From Streptomyces violaceusniger Tu 4113 (GTDB lineage Bacteria > Actinomycetota > Actinomycetes > Streptomycetales > Streptomycetaceae), in contig NC_015957.1 in the NCBI RefSeq assembly GCF_000147815.2, positions 1,798,001 to 1,862,000 on the forward strand: DNA of 64,000 bases, given 5' to 3'. Under the pieces are notes generated by a model. That model made no database searches, was not told where the DNA came from, and worked only from the letters and a program-made list of their open reading frames with translations. Shown here in pieces: positions 51,065 through 60,535 of this stretch. Both the position numbers and the translations under genes were made by a program. Positions within the stretch are counted from its first letter, which is position 1. Each line of letters opens with the position of its first letter.

Positions 51065-53197
51065 ATGCGACATGCCGCACTGCCGAAGGACCGCGCCGTG
51101 CGCGCCGCGGGCGGGGTATCGGCACTGATCGTGGTGGTCCTGGCCGGATGGGTGGCCGGGATGCTGAGGGTCAACGACCAGTGGCTCGCGCTCGCCTGTC
51201 CCCATCCCAGGGGCGCCACCGTGCTGACCCGGGTCGCCGTGGGCGTCCCGGTGCTGGGCGTCGGAGTGCTGCTGCTGGCCGAGCGCGAGGCCCGGCGCTA
51301 CGGCGGCGCCCTGCTGGTGGCCGGCGGCCTGTGGCTGCTGCCCTCGGCCGCGGCCGGTCTGCTGGGCCTGGCCGACCTGGGCACCACCGGCGCCGTACTG
51401 TCCCTGCTGCTCGCCGCCGCCAAGATGGCCTGCCGCCCGCTGACCGTGCTGCTGCTGCCGCTGTGGCTGTTCCCCCGGGGCGGGCGCCGGCGGTGGCAGT
51501 GGTGGGTGATCAGCCTGGGCGCGTCCGGCTACTGGCTGGGGTACTCGGGGCTGTGGCTGATCAGCGAGCCCCGGGTGGGCTCCGTGCTGAACCCGGCGTT
51601 CGCCACCGCGGGCGGCCAGTGGGCCTTCGACCACCTCGACACCTACGCCGAGGCCGAACCCTGGGTGCTGCGCAGCGTCGCGGCGGCCGTGACCGCCGCC
51701 CTGTGCTGCCGCGCCGCCCTCTCGCGCGGCGCCGAGCGGCGCGACTGGGCGCTGCTGGCCGCCGCCTATCCCGCCTGTGTCTCGCTCCTCCTGTCCCAGT
51801 GGGGCGAGGGCGTACCCACCATCGTGGCCCGCACTGTCGGCAGCGCCGTATGGGCCGCCGCGATCTGCCTCGGCGTCGCCCGCACCGGCATATGGCGGCT
51901 GGACCGCTCCACCAGCCACCGCCTCGCCCGCGCCTTCGTGCTCACCTCACTGGCGGCCGTGGTGGTCTGCGCGGTCGTCGCCGTCCAGGCCGGACTCCCC
52001 TCCGTACGGAGCGGGGCCACCACTGTCACCGCCGGGTGCGCCCTGGTGCTGGGCTGGGGGCTGCGGCCCAGCGCCCGCTGGCTCACCCTCTGCGTCGAGC
52101 GCGCCTTCTACGGGCCCCGGGCCCGCCCGCATGAAGCCGTGAGCGCGCTCGCCGTAAGGCTGCAGCAGGCCCCGCACCCCGGCGAAGTGCCCCAGCAGAT
52201 CTGCCGCAGCGCCGTGGAGGACCTCGGCGTCTCGGGCGCCGCCGTCAGCGTCGACACCCGCGCCGGGCCCCGGCGGCTGGCCTCCGAGGGGGCCCCGCTG
52301 ACCGGCCCGGTCCAGACGTTCGTGCTGCGCCACCACGGCCGCACCGTCGGCCGCCTGGAGGTCTCCCGCGACGGCTCCGGCACCCCGGCGGAACGCGACA
52401 GCGGGCTGCTCTCCCTCCTCGCCGACCAGGCCGCCCCCGCGCTCGCCGCGCTGCGCCTGGCCGAGGAGGCCCAGGCCGCCCGGGAACGGCTGGTGCTCGC
52501 CCGCGAAGAGGAGCGCCGCCGGCTGCGCCGGGAGATCCACGACGGACTCGGCCCCCAACTGGCCGCCGTAAGGCTGCGCCTGGACATCGCGCAGACCTCC
52601 TGTCCGCCCGGCCACCCCGCCACCCCGCAACTGTGCGAGGCCGCCGAGACGCTCGCCGAGGCGCTGGTCGAGGTGCGGCGGATCACCGCGGGCCTGGCGC
52701 CTGCCGCGCTGGCCGAGCGCGGACTGACCGGTGCGGTCCGGGACCTTGCACACCGGCTGGGCGTCGCCGGGCTACGGGTCGGCGTGGCCAGCCACCCCGC
52801 CGCCCTGCCTCCGCTGTCGCCCGGCGTCGAGACGGCGGCGTACCGGATCGCGGCGGAGTCGCTGACCAACGCCGTACGACACGCCAGGGCGCGCCAAGTG
52901 AGCGTCGAGCTGACCGCGGGCCCGGACACCCTGGAGGTCAAGGTCACCGACGACGGCAGCGGACTGCGCGAGACCGCGGTGCCCGGTGTCGGCCTCGCGT
53001 CGGTCACCGAACGGGCCGAGGAGATCGGCGGCTCCTGCTCGGTGACCGGATCGGCGACCGGCACGGTGGTGCACGCGGTGCTGCCGCTCGCCGGACCGGG
53101 CGAACACGGGAACCCCGAGGAGCACCGGAAGCCCACGGGGCACGAGGCGTGCCGGGCGCTGCTCAAGACAAGTAGACCGATGAGCCGGGCGCCTTAG
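51065..53197 (+). CDS. sensor histidine kinase, NarL/LiaS-like class
   Basis: A 710-residue membrane sensor. About eight hydrophobic segments fill the first 330 residues. A GAF-like region (LQQAPHPGEVPQQICRSAVEDLGVSGAAVSVD) follows, then HisKA_3 with the phosphorylated His in RREIHDGLGPQLAAVRLRLD, and HATPase_c (ESLTNAVRHARARQVSVEL, VTDDGSGLRETAVPGVGLASVTERAEEIGG). The ATG at 51065 lies one base past the upstream stop. The likely partner is the response regulator at 53724, but a 526-bp repeat-filled gap separates them. Confidence 0.92.
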   Translation: MRHAALPKDRAVRAAGGVSALIVVVLAGWVAGMLRVNDQWLALACPHPRGATVLTRVAVGVPVLGVGVLLLAEREARRYGGALLVAGGLWLLPSAAAGLLGLADLGTTGAVLSLLLAAAKMACRPLTVLLLPLWLFPRGGRRRWQWWVISLGASGYWLGYSGLWLISEPRVGSVLNPAFATAGGQWAFDHLDTYAEAEPWVLRSVAAAVTAALCCRAALSRGAERRDWALLAAAYPACVSLLLSQWGEGVPTIVARTVGSAVWAAAICLGVARTGIWRLDRSTSHRLARAFVLTSLAAVVVCAVVAVQAGLPSVRSGATTVTAGCALVLGWGLRPSARWLTLCVERAFYGPRARPHEAVSALAVRLQQAPHPGEVPQQICRSAVEDLGVSGAAVSVDTRAGPRRLASEGAPLTGPVQTFVLRHHGRTVGRLEVSRDGSGTPAERDSGLLSLLADQAAPALAALRLAEEAQAARERLVLAREEERRRLRREIHDGLGPQLAAVRLRLDIAQTSCPPGHPATPQLCEAAETLAEALVEVRRITAGLAPAALAERGLTGAVRDLAHRLGVAGLRVGVASHPAALPPLSPGVETAAYRIAAESLTNAVRHARARQVSVELTAGPDTLEVKVTDDGSGLRETAVPGVGLASVTERAEEIGGSCSVTGSATGTVVHAVLPLAGPGEHGNPEEHRKPTGHEACRALLKTSRPMSRAP

Positions 53198-53723
53198 GGC
53201 GGCATGGAGCCTCCGGGTGCTGGGGACTTCCGGCTGAGCCCGCCGTCTTGGGGCGATTGGTTGAGCGGAAGGGGAGCGTAGAGCCTCCGGGTGCTTGGCC
53301 TGACCGGCCGGGGCGCCTGCCAGTGGCAACCGAGGCGAGCCGCAGGGTGCGGTAGGGCGTCCGGGCGCTGGGGCCTTCCGGCCGGGCCCCGCCATCCCGG
53401 GGCGATTGGCTGAGCAGAAGGGCGCCGTAGAGCTTCCGGATGCTTGGCCTGACCGGCCGGGGCACCTCCCAGCAGCAACCAAGGCGAGCCGAAGGGTGCC
53501 CTAGCGCATCGGGCGCTTGGGTCTTCCGGCGAGTGAACCGAAGGGGCGCGTCGCTGTCGAAAGGGAGACGCGCACAGGGAGCGAGGGCTCCGATCGATAT
53601 GCGGCTCCGCCGCGTGGGCGACCGAGCACGTCGACCGTCGACAGGGGGTACCTCCCAGCGGTAGCTGGGGGCGACTTTTGCGCCCCGGAGGCGAACCGAG
53701 CCTCAAAACAAGAAGGAGGCAGC
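53198..53723 (+). repeat. imperfect 149-bp tandem repeats between sensor kinase and response regulator
   Basis: No gene is supported in this 526-base gap. Units begin at 53212, 53360 and 53509 (TCCGGGTGC / TCCGGGCGC / TCGGGCGCT). The first two (148 and 149 bp) match throughout, with landmarks GGGGCGATTGG at 53250 and 53399 and TGCTTGGCCTGACCGGCC at offset. The third is partial and fades near 53560. Each unit also contains a weak half-unit copy. ORFs in the array on both strands have no known counterpart. AAGAAGGAGG before 53724 is the response regulator's ribosome site. Confidence 0.8.
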
Positions 53724-54374
53724 GTGCCGCAGTGGCGGGTACTGCTGGTGGACGATCATCCCCTCTTCCGTGAGGGTCTGGCCGCCGCCGTGAATCTCGA
53801 TGACGCCTTCGCCGTGGTCGGTCAGGCGGCCTGCGCGGACGGGGCGATAGCCGAGGCCGTACGCACCGGTCCGGATCTGGTGGTGATGGATCTCGGGCTG
53901 CCGGGCCGGTCCGGTCTGGAGGCGACGCGGCGGATCTTGTGTGATCACCCCGAGATCCGGGTGCTGGTCATGACGATGTCCGAGGACGACGACAGTCTGT
54001 TGGCCGCCGTGCGCGCGGGGGCCCGCGGCTATCTGCTCAAGGGCGCGGGCCGGGACGAGATCCTGCGGGCGCTGCACACCGTGGCGCGGGGCGGCGCGGT
54101 CTTCAGCCCGCGGATGGCGGAGCGGCTCGGCGCGCTGGTCGGCGCCTCGGGTTCGGCGTCCGCCAAGGAGGCGTTCCCGACCCTGACGGCCCGGGAGCGG
54201 GAGGTGCTGGACCTGCTCGCGGCGGGTCTCGGCTACCGTCAGATCGCCCAGCGGCTGGTGGTCACCGACAAGACGGTGCGCAATCACGTCGGCTCGATCT
54301 TCGCCAAGCTCCAAGTGCGCGACCGCGCCCAGGCGATCGTGCGCGCCCGGCAGGCAGGGCTGGGAGGCGAATGA
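53724..54374 (+). CDS. NarL/FixJ-family response regulator
   Basis: A 216-residue regulator. The receiver domain has DD at 10-11, phospho-acceptor Asp56 (VVMDLGLPG) and Lys in YLLKGAG. The C-terminal LuxR-type HTH is LTAREREVLDLLAAGLGYRQIAQRLVVTDKTVRNHVGSIFAKLQVRDRAQAIVRARQAGL. GTG 53724 has AGAAGGAGG six bases upstream. It is the likely partner of the kinase ending at 53197, which shares the strand. ftsY follows 35 bp downstream. Confidence 0.94.
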   Translation: MPQWRVLLVDDHPLFREGLAAAVNLDDAFAVVGQAACADGAIAEAVRTGPDLVVMDLGLPGRSGLEATRRILCDHPEIRVLVMTMSEDDDSLLAAVRAGARGYLLKGAGRDEILRALHTVARGGAVFSPRMAERLGALVGASGSASAKEAFPTLTAREREVLDLLAAGLGYRQIAQRLVVTDKTVRNHVGSIFAKLQVRDRAQAIVRARQAGLGGE

Positions 54375-54409
54375 CTCGCTCCCCCTCGTGGCTGATACTG
54401 GGGGGCGTT

Positions 54410-55630
54410 ATGGAATACCTCATCCTTGCCGTAGTCATCGCTGTGGTCGCGGTCGCCGCGATCAGCGGGCTCGTGATCAGCGGCCGCAAGAAGAAGCGGC
54501 TGCCCCCGCCCCCGCCCAGCAGCCCCACCGTCACCGCGCCGCCCGCCGAACCGCACGTCGGCGAGGAGGCCGAAACCCCGCGTGAGGAACCACGCAGAAC
54601 CATCGAGGAGGTGGACCTTCCGGGGACCGAGGCCCCGGCCGCGGAGGCACCCGCAGCCGCCCCGCCCGAGGTCCCGCCGATCGAGGTCCCGGAGCCGACC
54701 GCCGGCCGGCTGGTCCGGCTGCGCGCCCGGCTGTCCCGCTCCCAGACCACTTTGGGCAAGGGGCTGCTGACGCTGCTGTCCCGGGAGCATCTCGACGACG
54801 ACACCTGGGAGGAGATCGAGGACACGCTGCTGACCGCCGACGTCGGTGTGGCGCCGACCGAGGAGCTGGTCGAGCGGCTGCGGGAGCGCGTCAAGGTGCT
54901 CGGCACCCGTAGCCCCGACGAGCTGCGCGGTCTGCTGCGTGAGGAGCTGCTGCGCCTCATCGGGACCGAGGCCGACCGTTCGGTGCACACCGAGAGCGGT
55001 GTGGGTGCGAACGGTGAGGAGAAGCCGGGCGTCGTCATGGTCGTCGGCGTCAATGGCACCGGTAAGACCACCACGACCGGCAAGCTGGCCCGGGTGCTCG
55101 TCGCGGACGGCAAGTCCGTGGTGCTCGGCGCGGCCGACACCTTCCGCGCCGCCGCCGCCGATCAGCTGCAGACCTGGGGCGAGCGGGTCGGAGCCCGTAC
55201 GGTCCGGGGGCCGGAGGCCGGCGACCCGGCGTCGGTCGCCTTCGACGCGGTGAAGGAGGGCATCGCGGAGAGCGCGGACGTCGTCCTGATCGATACCGCT
55301 GGGCGGCTGCACACCAAGACCGGTCTGATGGACGAGCTGGGCAAGGTCAAGCGGGTCGTGGAGAAGCACGGCGCGGTGGACGAGGTGCTGCTCGTCCTCG
55401 ACGCCACGACCGGGCAGAACGGCCTGGTGCAGGCGCGGGTGTTCGCGGAGGTCGTGGACATCACCGGCATCGTGCTGACCAAGCTGGACGGCACCGCCAA
55501 GGGCGGCATCGTCGTCGCGGTCCAGCGTGAGCTGAAGGTCCCGGTCAAGTTGGTGGGGCTGGGCGAGGGCGCGGATGATCTCGCGCCGTTCGAGCCGGAG
55601 GCGTTCGTCGACGCGCTGATCGGCGGCTGA
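54410..55630 (+). CDS. ftsY: signal recognition particle receptor FtsY
   Basis: A 406-residue SRP receptor GTPase. Residues 1-23 or so (YLILAVVIAVVAVAAISGLVISG) form an N-terminal membrane anchor. An acidic/Pro-rich linker follows, then the NG domain with GVNGTGKTTTTGKLARVL, DTFRAAAADQLQTW, DTAGRLHTKTGLMDELGKVKRV and TKLDGTAKGGIVV. ATG 54410 is preferred over ATG 54371, which overlaps the regulator gene and would add 13 unsupported residues. Its partner ffh begins at 63406. Confidence 0.96.
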   Translation: MEYLILAVVIAVVAVAAISGLVISGRKKKRLPPPPPSSPTVTAPPAEPHVGEEAETPREEPRRTIEEVDLPGTEAPAAEAPAAAPPEVPPIEVPEPTAGRLVRLRARLSRSQTTLGKGLLTLLSREHLDDDTWEEIEDTLLTADVGVAPTEELVERLRERVKVLGTRSPDELRGLLREELLRLIGTEADRSVHTESGVGANGEEKPGVVMVVGVNGTGKTTTTGKLARVLVADGKSVVLGAADTFRAAAADQLQTWGERVGARTVRGPEAGDPASVAFDAVKEGIAESADVVLIDTAGRLHTKTGLMDELGKVKRVVEKHGAVDEVLLVLDATTGQNGLVQARVFAEVVDITGIVLTKLDGTAKGGIVVAVQRELKVPVKLVGLGEGADDLAPFEPEAFVDALIGG

Positions 55631-55712
55631 GGCCGTGGTGGGGGGATCACCCGTAGCGCGCCGGACGGGCCGGGGTTGACTCCCGGCCCGTCCGGCGTTC
55701 GTGTACGGCTTT

Positions 55713-55941
55713 CACAGCGCCCGGGTACGGGCACAGCGCCCGGGTACGGGCACAGCGCCCGGGTACGGGCACAGCGCCCGGGTACGGGCACAGCGCCCGG
55801 GTACGGGCACAGCGCCCGGGTACGGGCACAGCGCCCGGGTACGGGCACAGCGCCCGCGTACGGGCACAGCGCCCGCGTACGGGCACAGCGCCCGCGTACG
55901 GGCACAGCGCCCCGCGTACGGGCACAGCGCCCGGGTACGGG
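55713..55941. repeat. 12-copy 19-bp minisatellite downstream of ftsY
   Basis: Twelve head-to-tail units of 19 bases (consensus CACAGCGCCCGGGTACGGG), one of them 20 bases long with an extra C. Units 1-7 and 12 have CCCGGGTA; units 8-11 have CCCGCGTA. Each unit can fold CCCG against CGGG. No spacers or cas genes are present. It fills the convergent gap between ftsY and the prim-pol gene. Confidence 0.95.
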
Positions 55942-55968
55942 GGGCGCTTGCGTAAGAGGGGAGCTGCC

Positions 55969-56640
55969 TCAGGCCCCGGCCCGGTGGCTCAGGTAGGCGA
56001 GGGTGCCCAGGACCAGCCGGGCGTGCGGCGGGCGGCCCGCGGTGTCGAGGGTCGGCGGGCGCAGCCAGCGGACCGGTCCGAGGCCGCCGAGGTCCGAGGG
56101 CGGGGCGGTGATGTGGTCGCCCGGGCCCAGACAGCGCAGATCGAGGTCGGCGTCGTCCCAGCCCATGCGGTACAGCAGCTCGGGGAGTTCGGCGGCGGCG
56201 CCGGGGGCGACGAAGAACTGGGCGCGCCCGTGCGGGGTGACGGCCACCGGGCCGAGGGGCAGCCCCATCCGCTCCAGCCGGACCAGCGCGTGTCCGCCCG
56301 CGTACTCCGCGACCTCCAGGACGTCGAACGAGCGGCCCAGGGGCAGCAGCACGGCCGCCCCGGGGACCTGCTCCCACGCGGCCGCGGCGGCGTCCATCGT
56401 GGCGCCCGCCGGGACGCCGGGGGCGAAGGAGAGCGGATGCGCGCCGGGGGAGGGACAGCCGTGGTCACCGCATGAACATTCGTTTCTGCCGCCCCCCGAG
56501 CTCCGTGCCGCCCGCGCGCCCGGCACCACGTCCCAGCCCCACAGACCGGTGTACTCCGCCACCGTCGTGGACTCGGACGTACGGCCGCGGCGCCGTGAGC
56601 CGGACCGCATGTCCCGGTTGCCGCCGATCGTGAAGCCCAT
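55969..56640 (-). CDS. bifunctional DNA primase/polymerase N-terminal domain protein
   Basis: A 223-residue protein. The prim-pol-like region begins GFTIGG near the N-terminus. VAEYTGLWGWDVVPGARAARS and CSCGDHGCPSPGAHPL (Cys/His pattern as in a zinc site) are followed by a conserved block VLLPLGRSFDVLEVAEYAGGHALVRLERMGLPLGPVAVTPHGRAQFFVAPGAAAELPELL. Catalytic acidic residues of active prim-pols are not obvious, so it may be inactive. ATG 56640. Its location between ftsY and nsdA agrees with S. coelicolor from memory. Confidence 0.82.
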   Translation of the reverse strand: MGFTIGGNRDMRSGSRRRGRTSESTTVAEYTGLWGWDVVPGARAARSSGGGRNECSCGDHGCPSPGAHPLSFAPGVPAGATMDAAAAAWEQVPGAAVLLPLGRSFDVLEVAEYAGGHALVRLERMGLPLGPVAVTPHGRAQFFVAPGAAAELPELLYRMGWDDADLDLRCLGPGDHITAPPSDLGGLGPVRWLRPPTLDTAGRPPHARLVLGTLAYLSHRAGA

Positions 56641-57091
56641 GCCCCCTCCAACGGGTCCCGCTCTGGATGGTTACGAGCCGGAACGTCGCGATGACGCTCC
56701 GTCGCCGATGAGGCGCGGCAGAGTGCGCTCCGATGTGACGGAGGTGGTGAGGCGCGACCCGTGCGCCCCCGCCTGCACCCCTTCACCTGTTTCCCGTCGC
56801 CCCGGTGTCAAGTGAATCGTGCGAACCGGTAACCGGGTTCATTCGAAGGGGTGGCGAATGGTGGCGTTTTCGGGAACCGCCTCGCCGGGGGCGTGATCGT
56901 AGGATTACTTTCAGTGCACAGTCCCTGGATGTGGTGCTCGCTCGAACGCGAGCTGACGACGGGCGGAGTACGGATCGGTACATGCCCCTGGCATGAGGCG
57001 GTTCCCTGTCGGGACGGTTGATACGTCGCATCCCGGGGACAACTGACCGTGACAGAAGGCATTCTGGTGGCGGTTCGGGAAGATTCGTGGG
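56641..57091. other. intergenic region upstream of nsdA
   Basis: A 451-base gap between leftward prim-pol and rightward nsdA, so it probably holds both promoters. TAGGAT (56900-56905) is a possible -10 without a clear -35. A dyad (GAACCGG-TAA-CCGGGTTC) at 56823-56840 is imperfect but notable. No gene is supported. Confidence 0.4.
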
Positions 57092-58606
57092 ATGGGGGCG
57101 TTCCGGGTGGGTGACGGCGGCGGCGGTGCTGGGAAGCGCCCCAATGCGCAATTGCAGTCATGGTTCGTGCGCAGCGGCTGGTCGAAGGGGGAGCTGGCGC
57201 GCCAAGTCAACCGCAGAGCGCGGCAGTTAGGTGCCCACCACATCAGCACGGACACCTCGCGGGTGCGCCGCTGGCTGGATGGCGAGCAGCCCCGGGAGCC
57301 GATTCCGCAGATTCTCTCCGAGCTGTTCTCCGAGCGCTTCGGCTGTGTGGTCGGCATCGAGGATCTCGGGCTGCGCGCCGTCCACCGGTCACCGTCCGTG
57401 TCCGGTGTGGATCTTCCCTGGGCCGGGCCCGAAACGGTCGCGCTGATCGGCGAGTTCTCCCGCAGCGATCTGATGCTCGCCCGCCGCGGCTTCCTCGGCA
57501 CCTCGCTCGCGCTGTCCGCGGGCCCCGCCCTCATCGAGCCGATGCAGCGCTGGCTGGTGCCCTCCACGAGCGGACAGCCCGGCGGCGCCAGGGCGGCGGA
57601 CGGCGGGCGCACGCGCCGGCTCTCCCGGCTCTCCGAGCCCGAGCTGGAGCTGCTGGAGTCCACCATCGTGATGTTCCGCGCCTGGGACGCCCAGTGCGGC
57701 GGCGGGCTGCGCCGCAAGGCGGTGGTCGGCCAGCTGCACGAGGTGACCGATCTGCTGCAGGAGCCGCACCCGGAGGCGGTCTCCCGGCGGCTGTTCAAGG
57801 TCGCGGGCGAGCTTGCCCAGCTGGCCGGGTGGATGAGCTATGACGTCGGGCTCCAGCCCACCGCGCAGAAGTACTTCGTGCTCGCCCTCCACGCCGCCAA
57901 GGAGTCCGGGGACCGCCCCCTCGGCTCGTACATCCTCTCCGGTATGAGCCGCCAGATGATCCACGTCGGCCGGCCCGACGACGCGCTGGAGCTGATCCAC
58001 CTCGCGCAGTACGGCAGCCGGGAGAACGCCACCCCGCGTACCCAGGCCATGCTGTATGCGATGGAGGCCCGTGCCTACGCCAACATGGGCCAGCCCAGCA
58101 AATGCCACCGCGCGGTGAAGATGGCCGAGGACACCTTCGCCGACTGCGCCAAGGGCGACGGCGACCCCGACTGGATCCGCTTCTTCTCCGAGGCCGAGCT
58201 CAACGCGGAGAACGCCCACTCCTACCGCGATCTCGCCTATGTCGCCGGCCGCAGCCCCACCTACGCCAAGATGGCCGACCCCGTGATGCGCCAGGCCGTG
58301 AAGCTCTTCGGCCAGGAGGCGGAGAACGATGCGGGCCCCCAGCGTTCGTATGCGCTCAATCTGATCGGCATGGCCACCGTCCATCTCCTCCAGAGGGAGC
58401 CGGAGCAGGCCGCCGGGGTCGCCCGCCTGGCGCTGCCGCTCGCCAAGCGGGTCCGCTCGGAGCGGGTCAACAACCGGCTGCGCAAGACCGTGGACACGGC
58501 GGTGCGCCAGTTCGGCGACGTGCCTCAGGTCGCCGATCTCGGCGTGCGGCTGGCCACCCTCATGCCCGACACGCCGGGAGCCGCGGGGCCCGGCCAGGCC
58601 GTCTGA
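57092..58606 (+). CDS. nsdA: NsdA, TPR-type negative regulator of differentiation
   Basis: A 504-residue protein. RPNAQLQSWFVRSGWSKGELARQVNRRARQLGAHHISTDTSRVRRWLDGEQPREPIPQILSELFSERFGC is the N-terminal HTH-like region. A hydrophobic RRGFLGTSLALSAGPALIEPMQRWLV segment comes next, and then TPR-type helical repeats. In S. coelicolor NsdA represses sporulation and actinorhodin, methylenomycin and CDA production. ATG 57092. It sits directly upstream of amtB, with its own terminator unclear. Confidence 0.93.
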   Translation: MGAFRVGDGGGGAGKRPNAQLQSWFVRSGWSKGELARQVNRRARQLGAHHISTDTSRVRRWLDGEQPREPIPQILSELFSERFGCVVGIEDLGLRAVHRSPSVSGVDLPWAGPETVALIGEFSRSDLMLARRGFLGTSLALSAGPALIEPMQRWLVPSTSGQPGGARAADGGRTRRLSRLSEPELELLESTIVMFRAWDAQCGGGLRRKAVVGQLHEVTDLLQEPHPEAVSRRLFKVAGELAQLAGWMSYDVGLQPTAQKYFVLALHAAKESGDRPLGSYILSGMSRQMIHVGRPDDALELIHLAQYGSRENATPRTQAMLYAMEARAYANMGQPSKCHRAVKMAEDTFADCAKGDGDPDWIRFFSEAELNAENAHSYRDLAYVAGRSPTYAKMADPVMRQAVKLFGQEAENDAGPQRSYALNLIGMATVHLLQREPEQAAGVARLALPLAKRVRSERVNNRLRKTVDTAVRQFGDVPQVADLGVRLATLMPDTPGAAGPGQAV

Positions 58607-58694
58607 GCGGTCCCGGCGGTGGTTGCGACACGGTAACGGAGGGCTCCGCCCCGACAGCCGCGGTTCATCGGCGCGTAACACTCCCGCGGCCTTC

Positions 58695-58732
58695 GTCACT
58701 GCGGTGAAACATCGGGCGGCATCGGCTGAAAC
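58695..58732 (+). promoter_or_regulatory. GlnR binding box upstream of amtB
   Basis: GTCAC (58695-58699)-n6-GAAAC (58706-58710)-n6-CGGCA (58717-58721)-n6-GAAAC (58728-58732). This is the a1-b1-a2-b2 GlnR box with perfect spacing, three of four half-sites consensus. GlnR should induce amtB-glnK-glnD under nitrogen limitation. Confidence 0.8.
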
Positions 58733-58813
58733 GGTGCTGCGCCAACCTCGAGGCGAATACCGGCCCCCCGATGTCCTGCCCGCACGGGCCGTCGTTTCGA
58801 GGAGACGTCCACA

Positions 58814-60491
<1,678 letters not shown>

Positions 60492-60535
60492 CGGCACGAG
60501 CCGGACAACCAGTCGCACGCTGACAGGGAGCCGAG

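Noticed and set aside
53194..53706. Minus-strand frames (up to 236 residues) in the 149-bp repeat array
   Set aside because: They are created by the repeats and have repeated Pro/Ser/Arg-rich peptides. No ribosome site or plausible product; treated as non-coding repeat.
55713..55941. CRISPR array
   Set aside because: Units are directly adjacent with no spacers and no cas genes nearby.
55676..55996. Open frames through the 19-bp minisatellite on both strands
   Set aside because: A 19-bp period cycles through all three frames, so open frames arise automatically.
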